Below are positions 1-12,003 of a stretch of DNA of 64,000 nucleotides, one piece after another. The DNA comes from Labeo rohita. Taxonomy: Eukaryota > Chordata > Actinopteri > Cypriniformes > Cyprinidae. The stretch's first letter is position 1. The number at the start of each line of letters is the position of its first letter. Where the stretch lies: assembly GCF_022985175.1 (NCBI RefSeq), contig NC_066884.1:15794203-15858202 (forward strand), given 5' to 3'. The translations under genes and the position numbers were made by a program. The notes beneath the pieces are model-generated. The model worked only from the letters and a program-made list of their open reading frames with translations. It searched no databases and was not told where the DNA came from.

Positions 1-1287
1 AAATTTTCAAATAGACATTATCTTTATTAACAAACTGCAAATTTTGGGCCACTTTTACTAACAGCTTGCACCAACGCAAACCGTCTTTTGGCATTAAAAT
101 TAGTCAGGTTTTACTAAAGACACGCAGTGAAGAATTAACGCTGAAAAGGCATGGACACAGGTATTTTTGCGCCTGACCTTATTGGATATGCATTTGTAGG
201 AGTTTTGCTTTCAGACGCAACATTTTTGGCAGGAGAGTATTCAAATGAATCACGCAATGCATTTTACTAACGTTTGCGCTCGTCAAATTACTGGCATTTG
301 CACCACGATTTAACACCCAAAATTATTATTGCTGATAAGAGGAGGCACCGCAGAGTTCAGAGAGCATGTGGTAGAAGTGAGAGGATTTTTCACCATATAT
401 TAATTTATTTGGAATGATAGAAGAACACATTATTCAAACATATTGTTTGCCAAGCCATGTTATTTTGAATTTTTAAAACACGAATTGGAACCCTCAATAG
501 TCATGCAAAACCAGGTCTATCAAAACTTCTAGCAAACCTTCATTTTTTGGCCGTTTCTTTTCAGTGTGCTGTGGCTACTTTATTTCATTATTTGTGACTA
601 TGCAAATTGGACTGTGCTTGGTATATTGTATACAGCTGTTATGTGCTTGTAGCACGCACACTTCAGTTGCACGCACAAATGCGGTGGCGTGCACTGTATA
701 GCCTGCGTGTATTATTTCATATTAAAGCGCTGATTAAACTACGAGCGTGCATGCCAGATCTGTGTCATGTTCAGCAGTGGCAGCTCTTAAAGTAACAGCA
801 CCCAAATAACCTAATAACCCAGCTGCTGTGATTTCTATTAATCAAAGAACTTTAGAAATCAATAACTTTTAAAGCTTTAAGGATTATATTTAATTTATTA
901 TTTAATTAGAAGTTATTTTTAAAGTCTAATAAATGTTAATTGATAGCTCTCAGTTATACTGTAATGTTGAATGGCTATAGTCAATGGTTAAATATTAGGG
1001 AAAAAATAACAATTTCCCTAGAGATATAAGTAATACATTAGTGATATCGGTGATACTCACCTGCAGTCATAAAAAAATATTTAACAAATTTTAAAAATAT
1101 ACTGTTTTTATGTTGTTTCTACATTATCATGAAGATTGAATGTGAAATTACTGCAATATAAAAGTACATTTAAAAAGTGTAATGTTTGTTGGGATTACTC
1201 ACGATTAATTGGGATTCATTTCAGATAAAAAAAGTGCAAATAATCAGTTACTATTTTTTTAATCGACAGCACTAAAATAAATAAATA

Positions 1288-1288
<1 letters not shown>
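1..1288. other. Non-genic AT-rich sequence
   Basis: No coding signal is supported. The first roughly 360 bases read like part of a dispersed repeat (mixed-composition sequence with several 'tttactaa' words), but no second copy or terminal repeat is visible in the window, so that is only an impression. The 62-codon frame near 607-795 has no domain or splice context. Confidence 0.5.
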
Positions 1289-1332
<44 letters not shown>

Positions 1333-1350
1333 ACACATATATACGTATAT
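1289..1350. repeat. (AT)n microsatellite with (AC)-type tail
   Basis: About 30 bases of uninterrupted AT dinucleotides pass into alternating 'acacacat' and 'atacgtat' words. It is a simple-sequence repeat with no sign of belonging to a larger element. Confidence 0.95.
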
Positions 1351-2743
1351 TTTTTTCTCAAACTGTTAATATCAGACTGAAATGATCAGGGACATTTTTA
1401 AAAATAAACTAAGCTGCTCTTTCATAAAACTGGTATTCCTTAGAAGGATATGCAGAGAGGCAGGTGTCACAGTCAGAAGCACAAGGTTTGACAGACTTTC
1501 CCTCATTAAACTCTTATCAGATTGTCTGGTATTTGGAATAACAGTCTCTATCTTACTTCCTCCTGTTACCTCACCATGGCTGGACAGACATTTGTGATAA
1601 CTGCGGCATTGGCACATGGGTGGCCATGTGTTCCACTGGATTTGCATGTGTTCAAATCTATCTGTCTGACATCAAAAAGTTGTGAAAATACAGAGCCATT
1701 TTCTCAGTTTTTAATAAACTCATTTTCACTGACAAGGAAGTTCTGTGTTCTGAAAGTTGCGGTGTGTTTTCATGGTAAACTCTTTCATCTCACAAGATCA
1801 AGAAAAATGTGATTCCTCATGATAGGAGCATTTTAAATGACAAGGCACCTAAAGTGCATCTCAACATATCGAAGAAATCCACAAATGACATTAGCACACA
1901 GCTCACCTTAATCTCCATCGACTAGACAAAACATCTTACTAACTATCATGTCAACTTCAACGCATTCGTCTCAGTGCAGTGCAACTTACTCTCTGAATTC
2001 TAATCCCTATTCAATCCCACTTAATTCCTTGTTCTATTTAGCAGACGAGGACATTAAAAACTGCTTTACTGAAATACATTTGGTCATAATCAGTTAATGC
2101 AGTACAACAGTTGCATTCTTACATTGGTGTCAGCACTTTCGACTTCATTTTACTTTTGAATTGGAATTTAATGAGCATGCTTTACTAAGAAAGCATCTGC
2201 TAGAAAGAAATAAACTTAATTCCTGACAAAATCCATGATTAAGCCAGTCAGACCAAGCTTATATACTAACAGTCAAATAAAACCACACAAGGAGCAGTCT
2301 AAAAATACATGTGCAATGAACAAAGTAGCTACAATATGAAACATTCAGCAGTCGGTGATCTCTTGTGCAACTCTTGAGTCCTCGGGGGAGCAAAGACACT
2401 CAAGGGCAGCTGAGACAAGAGGATTTCACGCAATGAGTTGGAAATATTAGCACCCTTATTTTTCCTTCAGGAAACTTTTTCGTAATGTAGGTCCTGGGTC
2501 TTTCTATCTGGTTTTATTTCTTTGACATTCAGACTGAACTTTCAGATGGTTCATCAGAGCAACTGCTCAGTTTTGCTGTATGTGTCTCAATAATTATAGT
2601 TCTTTCATTTTCGCCTAATAAAAATGTGAGTACAATGAAATTGCAGTGTGTGAGACCTTGACAGTCCTTATCATGCTAGAATTTCTATTAACAAGAATAT
2701 CCTAGATTCTTTAAGGTCAAAAATGAGACATTACCTGTGGTTC
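1351..2743. other. Non-genic interval
   Basis: Nothing supportable as a gene is present. Overlapping frames on both strands between 1372 and 1812 are short and show no domain, and no splice-site pair with open frame was convincing. The composition is ordinary for the window. Confidence 0.5.
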
Positions 2744-3352
2744 TGTTCAGCTCGAATCAAATCAAATCAAAAAGAGCTCAGATGAGGGTTCATCCCTGCT
2801 GGAATATTTATAGAATTTTTTAGACAAATAAGTCCTTGATTTGTACTTTGTACTTAAACATATAAAAATCATAAAATTGTTAATTTGTTCAGTGCATACC
2901 AAATGAAAAACAAAGCCATAAAAAAGGTGTATAAACAACATTCGCTCAAAAATGACTAAATTTCCCAAGAAACGGAAGAGTCTAAAATACAATTTTCTTG
3001 TAAAACATATTCCAATAATGTTTTTTTTTTTTTTTTTTTTTATGTATTTACAACTTCGAAAACAACATTTTTACAGTTCAGTACAAGCTGGCAACAAAAG
3101 TTTATATTATACTTTAAAAATGTAATCAGATCTGTAAATTTAAAAAAAAGAATTTGAATTAACTACTTTCTACTTATTTGAGGACTCACAGTAAATATAA
3201 CAAACAATCGTATACATTTATGTTAATGTACTATGTTTAAAGACAAACATACAAACATTGAAGTACTGTATATTTTCGGCTGCATTTACTTTATTCTGTG
3301 TTTTTTCCACTGACTAAATGTACAACAATTGATAGGTTTGAGATATAATATT
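2744..3352. repeat. Tandem segmental duplication, copy 1 (609 bp)
   Basis: This unit begins with 'tgttcagctcgaatcaa' at 2744, and the same word recurs at 3353, giving a 609-bp period. The collinear landmarks are a 'gagctcagatgaggg' stretch, 'cagtacaagctggcaac' near 3080, 'taaatataacaaac' near 3195, 'gtactatgtttaaagacaaa' near 3230 and 'ggctgcattta' near 3280. All recur in the same order in the second unit, diverged by substitutions and small indels, so the duplication is old. A poly(T) tract lies near 3020. No coding content was recognised. Confidence 0.8.
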
Positions 3353-5045
3353 TGTTCAGCTCGAATCAATTTAAAAAGAGCTGAGGTGAGGGTATATTTA
3401 TAGAATTTTTAGAAAAATATGTCCTTAATTGGTTCTACAATTTGTACATAATAAAATGTATAAAATTGTTCATTTATTTACTGTATATAAAAAAGCCACA
3501 GAAATTTTTGGTCAGAAATGACAAAATTTCCCAAATAATTGCAAAGAAATGGAAGAGAAAGACTAAAATCGTATTTACTTATAAAACATATTCCAGTGTT
3601 ATAAAATGTACAACTTTGAAAAATCAGTTATTATTATTAAATATTATTATTTTTACAGGGCAGTACAAGCTGGTAACCCGTGGTAATTTTGACAGCAAAT
3701 TTTGATTAAGTCTTAGTCATAGCCTTTTGACTAAAATGCCATTTAGTTTTAGTCATATTTTAGTCATCTGAATTGTTTTTAGTTTTATTCTAGTTTTCTA
3801 GAATAAAAAACTTTTTTTTAGTCGGCGAAAATCTAATGGGTTTAGTTACAGTGTAATGCATTATTAAGCATTTCTCTAAAATTACCAAACTCATTGTATA
3901 GGTTTGTAAGATGGTGTAGGTATTGTACTGATATGAAGGTTTTATAATGATAGACAGATTTAACTGCTGTAACATGCCTTTATATTAAAATTAAATGAAA
4001 CTACTTCTCATAAAGAAACAAGAACATGGTCTTCTTTTTAATGAATACCAGTGGTTACTTAGGCTAATTATGCGGTCTTTATAACAACTTGTTTACCACA
4101 TTCTTCATTCTTGCAAGCAGACATATTTATAATAATAATACATTTAGATTTATATTTATTAGGGCTACTTCAGTGATTCAGTCAAGAGCAGTGACTGATT
4201 TTCTGTCTTTCTTTTGTTGCTTGATTAACATCAGTGCCACAGACAATAGCAACTAAATTAGGCTGCGGTCCCTTTAAAACCAAATGCACGGATTCAATGT
4301 TTTGATACACGTCCGATATTCTCCCAACTGTTACAGACATAACCGAGTGTGTTTAAGTGAATTCTCGTCAAAACGTACAATTCGACATAATTTGTCAGAC
4401 GCCAAAGTGTACTTGTGCGCTATGTGAGGGGACCGAATTGAGTTTTGCGTCGTCAAAGATATCCGTATGTCTGCTCATCTCTTACTCCCAGATATTTATA
4501 TTTTTGAACGCTTTATGAGACGTGCAGCAAATGTATGCCAGCTTATGTCCCGCCGGATAGATCAATAGGCTATGATACAGTTCATGTGTACGGCTCTAAT
4601 TCCACATTAATCTCATCACACATCTTTCCTCCCTAAGACTTTCTTCTCGTTTTTATTCGCTGACGAAAACATCAATAGATTTTCGTCATTCAAAATGTCA
4701 GTGAAAAAATGTTGCCGAAAATTATTCCTCATCTAAATAAACACTACTCGTAACAATTACTTTCATTTTGAATAATGAATCATTTTCATTTCAGCTTATA
4801 TTATACCTAAAAAATGCATTCAGATCTGAGGATTCATAGTAAATATAACAAACAGCCCCTTACTTTTATGTTAAAGGTTTAATTTCTACACACTTGTGTT
4901 TATATTTTTTTAGGTTTATGCTAAGTATTTGAATGTACTATGTTTAAAGACAAATATTGTTTTACAAGTATTACATATTTTTGGCTGCATTTATTCTTTC
5001 CCTGTTGTTCACCTGACCACAATTATTGATAGATTTGAGATATAA
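3353..5045. repeat. Tandem segmental duplication, copy 2, split by an insertion
   Basis: The first part (3353-3677) matches 2744-3090 and the second part (4796-5045) matches 3100-3350 of copy 1. Both keep the same landmarks, ending in 'tttgagatataa'. The 1.1 kb between them has no counterpart in copy 1, so copy 1 serves as an empty-site reference for that insertion. The 87-codon frame at 3442-3705 lies within the AT-rich repeat and is not supported as a gene. Confidence 0.8.
3678..4795. mobile_element. Inserted non-autonomous DNA element with 'agtcttagtcatag' and 'gacgaaaa' words
   Basis: The left part carries 'cttagtcatagccttttga' and repeated 'ttagttttagtcat' words. The right part carries 'cgctgacgaaaacatc' and 'ttttcgtcattcaa'. 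This resembles a MITE family widespread in fish genomes whose ends are built on TAGTC/GACGAAAA words. The boundaries come from comparison with the uninterrupted duplicate unit at 3080-3110. Clear terminal inverted repeats and a target duplication could not be fixed, so the superfamily is left open. Confidence 0.6.
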
Positions 5046-6479
5046 ATTTGTTGTAGTTTTTTTCTAGGGTAACAGTTGTATACAGTATGTCTTTGATTGG
5101 TTCCAAAAGCTCTGAGAGCTTCAGAGAGGAGCAACGTCCTAGTATGAAGTTGTCAATCATCCAATGGGGTGCAACTGGCTCGGTGCCATCTGCAAGTCAA
5201 ATCTGCTCCCATACTGTTACTTCCAACCCCTCCACAATTCATAAAACATCAATTCTGCAGCCAGCTCCACATGGAAAATCACTCTCCTAGTAGGATCTAA
5301 AAACTTGTGAAGATGTGTCTCCTTTAACTTAGCTGAACCAATTATTCTGTCAAGTACCGCAATTGTTTGACAAATAGCTAGCATGTTTTAAACTATTTAG
5401 CCATCATAAACATCTTAATCTTAATTCAAATTCTGCCTGTTATCTCTTTGTTTATGATGTTAGAGCGCAGGAAGTCTGTCAGTAAAGACGCCTGAGCCTA
5501 AAACAGATGTGTGCGTTATTGTGCTAAGTTAAAACTGATTGTAAACAACAAAACGTATCAACAAGTGTGTTTTGTCACCTTCAACTCTCTGTTAAGATGT
5601 ATGGAATTAAATTACGTGCTCTGCACATGTATTGCGTTCACATCCTGCTCGGCCTATAGCTGAAGAAAATGAGTTGACCCTGGAGAGCAGTTTGGTGGAC
5701 CAAATCTAAATTCCCCTCATCTCTCAATGTCAAAATTAAATTTCATCCTCTATGAGCTCCTCAAAGAGGATCTTCTTCATTTGACTAAACAGCACTGGCA
5801 TTTTTCAGCATCTGCAATGATTTGTTATCCGAATGCAGTTTTCGGTAACATCGTTGTTCAGTTCTAGGAAGAACCACACATTATTGTCTAGTTTAAGTGA
5901 GTTAAAACAATTATGGTATTTTGAATCTACGCGTCTCCAGCTCCCACTCTGTCTCTGACAAGGCTGCAGAATCCTGGGGCACATAAATGATAATAAAGAA
6001 TCATTTTTGGAAGACATGAGGGCAGAAAGGGTCACTGCTATTCTGCCACTGGGTCTCTGAAACGTCTGCGGTCTGGCTCCCACTGACATCAGCTATTCCT
6101 GAGCTGATATGGGCAGAGTGGTCTTTCCTGCCAATTTAAGGACTGGGAAATAACACTCATTCTCCAAAAGAATCAACAAAGATACAGTAATGGTGTTTTT
6201 AGACAAGACAGTCCTGCCCCAAATTGAATGGGAATCATACAGAATATAACAATTCTGAATCCTTTACAGATCCAATAATGACTCTTAAATTTGAAAAACA
6301 CATAAACTAGATACTTGGAAAACAAATGTATTTCTTTTGGCAAATACTGTGATCATTTCAATAAGTGCAAAACAACAACAACAAAAACAAATTGGACATT
6401 TTTCATCAATGCATTTATTTTTGTAAAATACCACTGACAAAACTCAACACATTATCATATGAACAACCAGTAGGCTTAT
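5046..6479. other. Non-genic interval
   Basis: No gene is supported. Frames at 5087-5290 (+) and 5805-6089 (-) are below 100 codons and lack recognisable domains or exon borders. The DNA is not obviously repetitive within this window. Confidence 0.5.
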
Positions 6480-8290
6480 TTGAGTCGTTCTTTTAGGAAT
6501 CAGACTTCACTAGTCAAGATGTATGCTTTCAAATCACAAAAAAGAATAATCTCACAAGTGTTTGCTCGAGAATCAGATCTCACTGGCCATGCTGAATGTT
6601 TCACAAAAAAGAACCGACTCATAAGAGTCATTCACTCAAGCATCAACTTCACTTGCGCTGTATCGGCTGTTATTGATTGATTCACAGAAAGGAATCGACT
6701 CATAAGAGCCGTTCATTTGAGAATTGGACTTCACTGGCCATGTTTTGCAGTTTTGTTTGATAAAAAAAGCCGATCTCACAAGAGTCATTCACTCAACAAT
6801 CAGAGTTCACTGGCTCCGCTGTATGCTTCACAAAAAAAAACAGCCGACTCATTAGAGTTTCCATGAGAATCAGAATTGACTAGTCATGCTGAATGTTTCA
6901 CAAAAAAGAACCGACTCATAAGAGTCATTCATTCAAGCATCAACTTCACTTGCGCTGTATCGGCTGTTTTTAATTCACTGAAAGGAATCGACTCATAAGA
7001 GCCACTCATTTGAGAACTGGACTTCACTAGCCATGTTGTGCAGTTTTGTTTCATAAAAAAGAACCATCTCACAATATTCATTCACTCAGTTATCAGAGTT
7101 CACTGGCTACGCTGTATGCTTCACAAAAAAACAGCCGACTCATTAGAGTTTGCATGAGAATCAGACTTGACTAGTCATGCTTCACATAAAAGAACCGACT
7201 CATAAGAGTCATTCACTCAAACATCGACCTCACTTGCGCTGTATAGGCTGTTTTTGATTCACAGAAAGAAACCGACTCATAAGAGTCATTCACTGGAGAA
7301 TCGGACTTTAGTGGCCATGCTATACAGTTTCGATTGATAAAAAATTGCCATCACACAAAAGTCATTCACTCGACAATCAGAGTTCGCTGCTACGCTGTAT
7401 GCTTCACGAAAAATAACCAACTCATAAGAGTCGTTCCCTCGAGCACCGACTTCACTTGCGCTGTATAGGCTATCGCAAAAAAAGAGTCATTCACTCAAGA
7501 ATCAGACTTTACTGGCCATGCTATACAGTTTTGATTCATAACAAAAAATCATCTCACAAGAATCATTCACTCAACAATCAAGCTACACTGGCTAGGTTGT
7601 ATGCTTCACGAAAAAGAACCAGCTCACAAGAGTTTTTTGAGAAATGGATCTCACTGGCCATGCTGTATGCTTCACAAAAAAGAGCCGTCTCACAAGACTC
7701 ACTCACTCGACAATCGAACTTCACTGGCTACTCTTTATGCTTTACTAGAATGAACAAGCTAATAAGTGTTCGAGAATCAGACTTCATTAGTCATGCTGTA
7801 TGCTTCAAAAAAAAGAACTGACTCATAAGAGTCATTCACTCGAGCATCGACTACACTTGCAATGTATAGGCTGTTTTTGATTACCAGAAAGGAACCAACT
7901 CATAAGAGTCATTCACTGGAGAATCAGACTTCATTAGCCATGCTGTATGCTTCACGAAAAAGAACCAGCTCATAAGTGTTTACTCAAGAATCTGACTTCA
8001 CTGGCCATGCTGTACAGGTTTGATTAAAAAAAATAACAACCATCTCACAAGAGTCATTCACTCAACAATCAGAGTTCACTGGCTATGCTTCACAAAAAAC
8101 AGCCAGCTCACAAGAGTTTGCACGAGAATCGAACTTCAGTCACGCTGTATGCTTCACAAAAAGAAGCCATCTCACAAGTGTTTGTTTGATTCACAAAAAG
8201 GAACTGACTCATTCAGGTCATTCACTCAAGAATCAGACTTCACTGTATGGTTTTGATTCATAATAAGGAACCAGCTCAAAAGTCTCATTT
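6480..8290. repeat. Degenerate minisatellite with higher-order structure (monomer about 75 bp)
   Basis: About two dozen diverged monomers run head to tail. Each has the pattern 'gaatcagacttcactggcc', 'atgctgtatgcttcacaaaa', 'gaaccgactcataagagtc', 'attcactcg'. A longer variant block containing 'cacttgcgctgta' recurs at about 6.61, 6.91, 7.19, 7.42 and 7.82 kb. The first spacings are near 300 and 285 bp, so roughly four monomers form a higher-order unit. Most monomers contain the small hairpin GACTC-ATAA-GAGTC. The frames of 66-121 codons inside are by-products of the repeat and not genes. Confidence 0.85.
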
Positions 8291-8304
8291 AGAATCTGAA
8301 ACCA

Positions 8305-9440
8305 CTGGTCATGCTTTCCCTTTTGGGAAAACACTGCCTTATCAGGCAATGACTTTGCAGGCAGTGTTTGCGCATGAAGGCACCTCGTGAAACTGATTTC
8401 AAACTATTCCGAGGCAGTTTAATGGTTTAAGGATCTACAACAAAATAGATTGTTGATAACTTTGATGATAACTAAGCAAATTTTTAATTACTACAATAAT
8501 GATTTCTTGTTAGAAGTGCAGAAATTTGGTCAGAAACACATTTACACACAAACTGACCATCAAACAACTATCAGAAACCTTTTTTCTTTTTTTTAGATCA
8601 GTCATGGAATGGAACGCACAGGATTGTGGGATATCAAAGGCAGCAAAGGATACATCTATGCTGCCTTCAAAAATCAACCTGATGAAGGTATCTTCCCTGT
8701 TGAAAAAAACAGCAAATGCTGGTTAGGTATGTTTTGAAGCATGGTAGCTGGTTTGGTCCAGATAACACACATACATCTGAAAGATGTCTGTTAAAGATTG
8801 TTTGATCTGGAAAGCATCTGCTGTGTACAAATATCTGACTGATGTCTGTAAGATGTCAGTCTTACATTCTAAATCACAAACATCTTAAAGACATCTAATA
8901 GATGTCTATTTGACATCTGATAGGAAACATCCTAAAGACTTATTGCAGATGTGTGTGTGCTATTAGGGTGCTTGGTCATGAGCTGTTTTAAGCTGCCCTG
9001 ATAGCACACATATATCACAGAGACGTCTATTTGAGGTCTGCATCTGGAAGATGTACTTTTATGAGTTTATGAATGTAAAACTGACATCTTATAGATGTCT
9101 GTCAGATATTTGTACACAGCAGATGCTTTCCAGATCAAGCAATCTTTAACAGACATCTTCTAGATGTATGTGTGTTATCTGGGTGGTCCTTTTGAGCTGG
9201 TCATAAGATGGTCCTAAGCTTAGAACCAGCTTAGAACCAGCTTAAACCAGTTCAAACCAGCTACGATATTTCAAAACATACCTAACCAGCATATGCTGTT
9301 TTTTTCAACAGGGTTAGGAGACAGGAAGTGAAGCTAACTTAGGATTCGAATGTGCCTTGATGCCTTCCTACCTTGAAACGTGTTTTCCGAAGGCAGCATT
9401 TTCTAGTTTTCAGACGTAGCCGATAAATGACACGTGTGAA
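8305..9440. mobile_element. Host repeat interrupted by a palindromic element
   Basis: The left part (8305-8694) includes 'aaaacactgccttatcagg', 'gcatgaaggcacctcg' and 'gcacaggattgtggga'. The right part (9314-9440) includes 'gagacaggaagtgaagc', 'cttgatgccttccta' and 'gaaggcagcattttc'. The two sides read as one dispersed element cut by the palindrome at 8695-9313. 'aaggcag'-type words occur on both sides. The outer boundaries are approximate and no terminal repeat was identified with certainty. Confidence 0.5.
8695..9313. mobile_element. Palindromic (fold-back) MITE, 619 bp
   Basis: The ends are long inverted repeats. The left end reads 'ccctgttgaaaaaaacagca' and continues into 'atgctggttaggtatgtttt'. 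The right end is its reverse complement with one indel-like difference. Pairing continues inward: 'ccagataacacacatacatc' (about 8758) pairs with the region at 9165-9185, and 'gatctggaaagcatctgctg' pairs with 9118-9140. The middle is a run of 'agatgtct'/'gacatct' words that is itself palindromic. There is no coding capacity. At most TT is shared by the flanks, so the superfamily is not assigned. Confidence 0.85.
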
Positions 9441-9889
9441 AATCCGCATAAAAAAACAAAAATGATTCAGTTCTGTGCAAATAAATACAGTTTCATATCA
9501 TCACACAGCCACAGTGTTTACACTTGTCAAAGAAATGGCTTACTCCATTGCTTCTGATTAAACTAGGATAGAAAGTATTTTACCATCCAAATAATTACTC
9601 GCTTCACCTTTAATCATACACACAACATAAATTTGCAAATTTAACTGAATTCTCATCAAAGCCTTCTGGACATGCTGCCAAGTCAAGTAATGCAATTCAA
9701 GAGGATGTCTGAAGTTATTTCAGTGATTAATCAAACAATCCTCCATATGCTACCTCCCGCGCATGGCGAGTGCCTATAAAAAACAGCAGCCTTCTGTTTT
9801 CCTCTCCAACTAAAACCCCATCACACGATTTACCTACAAATGATACAAAAATCGTACTTGAATCTAATCAATATTCAGCTGCATTCGCA
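9441..9889. other. Non-genic interval
   Basis: No repeat family or coding region was recognised in this stretch. It separates the 8.3-9.4 kb transposon cluster from a GC-richer, repeat-free block. Confidence 0.5.
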
Positions 9890-10560
9890 TATGCGAGACC
9901 GTGTATTTAATAATCGCGTAATGAGTCCTTTGCATAATGAGCGTTTGTACAGCAGGGGGAGGTCAGCGGATGGAGACGGCAGGCAAGAGTGCGTGTGAGG
10001 ATAGCGAGCGCCCGTGGGTCCGGCTGGGGCCTTGAGGTGACATAGTGTTAATGAAATCAAAGCAGTAGGATGGATAGAGCTATTAATAAGGGTGTTAGAG
10101 GTCTGATGATCCGTAACACGCCAGGAGCCTCTCCCACTCCTCCACCACCGCCGAACCGGTGCGCCTACGGGCCTGCGCATCAGAGGCTGTCTCTGTTTAC
10201 TGCCCAGAGCCGCACTACAGAAGACTAATTAGGCTGTCAGGGGACGCCAGCCCTCCCTTCCTCACTCTTGTGACAGCAATTAAAGGCAGAACAGGACGGC
10301 GGGGATAGCTTCCCTGCTCCCACAGGTGACAGCTACGATGACACTTCACTGTTCCTCAGGTGCGTGCTGCCGCTGACAGATAAACCAGACGCAGCAGGAC
10401 GGAAGGGTGCAAACGCAGAGTGACATCTGTGAGGCTTTTTGTAGAGGCGGCTATTTGTAGAAACAGCCTCGCAATATGGCTCCCAGCTCGCCGTAATAAC
10501 TGACACGCTCAACCTTACGTGAACGCCGAGCGGAAAACAGAGGTGCAATCTGACGAGACA
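9890..10560. promoter_or_regulatory. Candidate conserved non-coding block
   Basis: This is one of the most GC-rich and complex stretches outside the retrotransposon, with no repeats. It contains homeodomain/POU-like words ('tttgcataatgag', 'gtgttaatgaaatcaaag', 'gacagcaattaaagg', 'gactaattagg'). The open frames (9875-10180 and 10333-10548, both minus) show no domain, and their codon content is unremarkable. I infer a candidate enhancer-type element. Only cross-species alignment could confirm it. Confidence 0.3.
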
Positions 10561-11429
10561 ATCTGGACAATCTCTTTCAATCTGCCCGAACTGCTCAACC
10601 TAATCACATTCAGATATGCCAAACATTCCCGGCTTGTTTTCAGTGGTCCCGGTTGGCAGGCACTTCATGTACGCTTCTATCTAACTATACTTATCTTGTA
10701 GCGATACTTCAGCAGAGTCTTATTCCGCACAACGTACATCTGCATGACAATGGGGCTCTGTCTGATTGATGCAGTTTACATGGGATCCCTGACCTGAAGC
10801 GGCACGCGTATTCGTATTCTCTTTCGTCCTTGACAAAATGCTGGGGAGAGAAGGAGCGGGAACATTTGAAGATAGTGAGGTAGACGTGTTCCCTTCAACC
10901 CTGCGTATTCAGCGACAAAGTAATCCTATCAGCCACCGGTTGCTATATACACAGCTACACCCTGATAAGAGCCGCAACGACCCGCCGTTTCTTTGTTCTT
11001 CTCTGCCATCGTCCACTTTGCGGTGTTCGAAAGGAAATTGCTTCACAGAACACACTTTTCTGAATAAAATACAGTGTGGGTAGCCTGAACCAATAGCGTA
11101 ATGCTGTCGATGTGGCTATCACAAAAATCCATATATTTTATGAGAACCCATGCTGGCTTTAATGTCTCCATACCGGCACTGCCATCCCACGTCCCGCTGT
11201 GGGCAGCAAGAGGCAGGTCATTTAATAGCCCAGAGAGGGTGTGGGAAAGAATGGACCCGCAGAGAACCTCAAACTGTGCTAAAAAACTGATCTATACTAC
11301 CCGTGAAGAAATAAGTAATGGCATCTATTCGGTAACTCACGCTCTTGCTCTCCCTCCTTCTTGCTCATGCAGTTTTCATTTTCAGTGTACTCTTTTGGCT
11401 TTATTATTCTCCGTACAATAGCATTAATA
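10561..11429. other. Non-genic, repeat-poor interval
   Basis: No gene is supported. Frames at 10838-11083 and 11101-11421 (+) have no recognisable domain. The sequence remains repeat-free up to the A-rich tract near 11.43 kb. Confidence 0.45.
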
Positions 11430-11605
11430 CACATAAAAAACTAAAATGAATAAAATATAAAATAAAAAACAAATAAATAAATAAAAAATAGAATAAAACT
11501 TTAATAAATTAAAAATAAATACAAATAAAATGCAAAATTAGTGTATTACAATAAAATAATATTTAACTGTGACTTAAGTGTTTAAATGTTTTTTTTTTTT
11601 TTTTT
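11430..11605. repeat. A-rich low-complexity tract
   Basis: The stretch is built from 'aaataaaa' and 'taaataaa' words and ends in a run of about 19 T. It is low-complexity sequence, possibly the decayed tail of a retroelement, but no body of such an element adjoins it. Confidence 0.8.
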
Positions 11606-11783
11606 TAAATTGATGAACTAGGTGTTATGGTAATTCTGCTATTTTCCTGTTTATCAAAGGAAAGCTGTTTTAAAAGTTCACATTGTGTAAACACTACAGA
11701 AATAAAGGTGACTTTCAGTGATTCATTTCTTGGGTTAGTTCATACAAGTGTTCCTCTCTCACAAAGAACAGTAATATCCACTC

Positions 11784-12003
11784 GGTGTGTGTGTTTGTGT
11801 GTGTGTGTACTGGTATTTACTACATTATGAGGACCAAATGTCCCCTCAAGTATAGTTATACCATAATTTCGATCTTGTGGGGACGTTTTTAGGTTCTAAT
11901 AAGGAAACAAGCTTATAAATCATATAGAATGAAGGGTTTTGAAAATCTAAAAATGCAGAAAGTTTCCTGTGAGGTGTAGGTTTAGGGTAAGGGGATAGAA
12001 AAT
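11784..12003. repeat. (TG)n microsatellite plus dispersed repeat with 'gaggaccaaatgtcccc'
   Basis: A short TG/CG-rich dinucleotide run leads into 'tactggtatttactacatta', 'gaggaccaaatgtcccctca' and 'cttgtggggacg', then 'tgtaggtttagggtaaggg'. I recognise this word order from a repeat very common in cyprinid genomes. Only one copy is seen here, so the family assignment rests on memory of such sequences. Confidence 0.5.

Noticed and set aside
7456..7821. 121-codon plus-strand frame in the 6.5-8.3 kb array
   Set aside because: By-product of the minisatellite; neighbouring monomers have stops in the equivalent frame.
6480..8290. CRISPR-like alternation of short conserved and variable segments
   Set aside because: The whole monomer is repeated and merely diverged, there are no unique spacers, and the surroundings are vertebrate genomic DNA.
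6480..8290. Cluster of AP-1 (TGASTCA) sites
   Set aside because: The recurrent word is mostly CGACTCA or TAAGAGTCA and only occasionally TGACTCA; it is explained by the minisatellite monomer.
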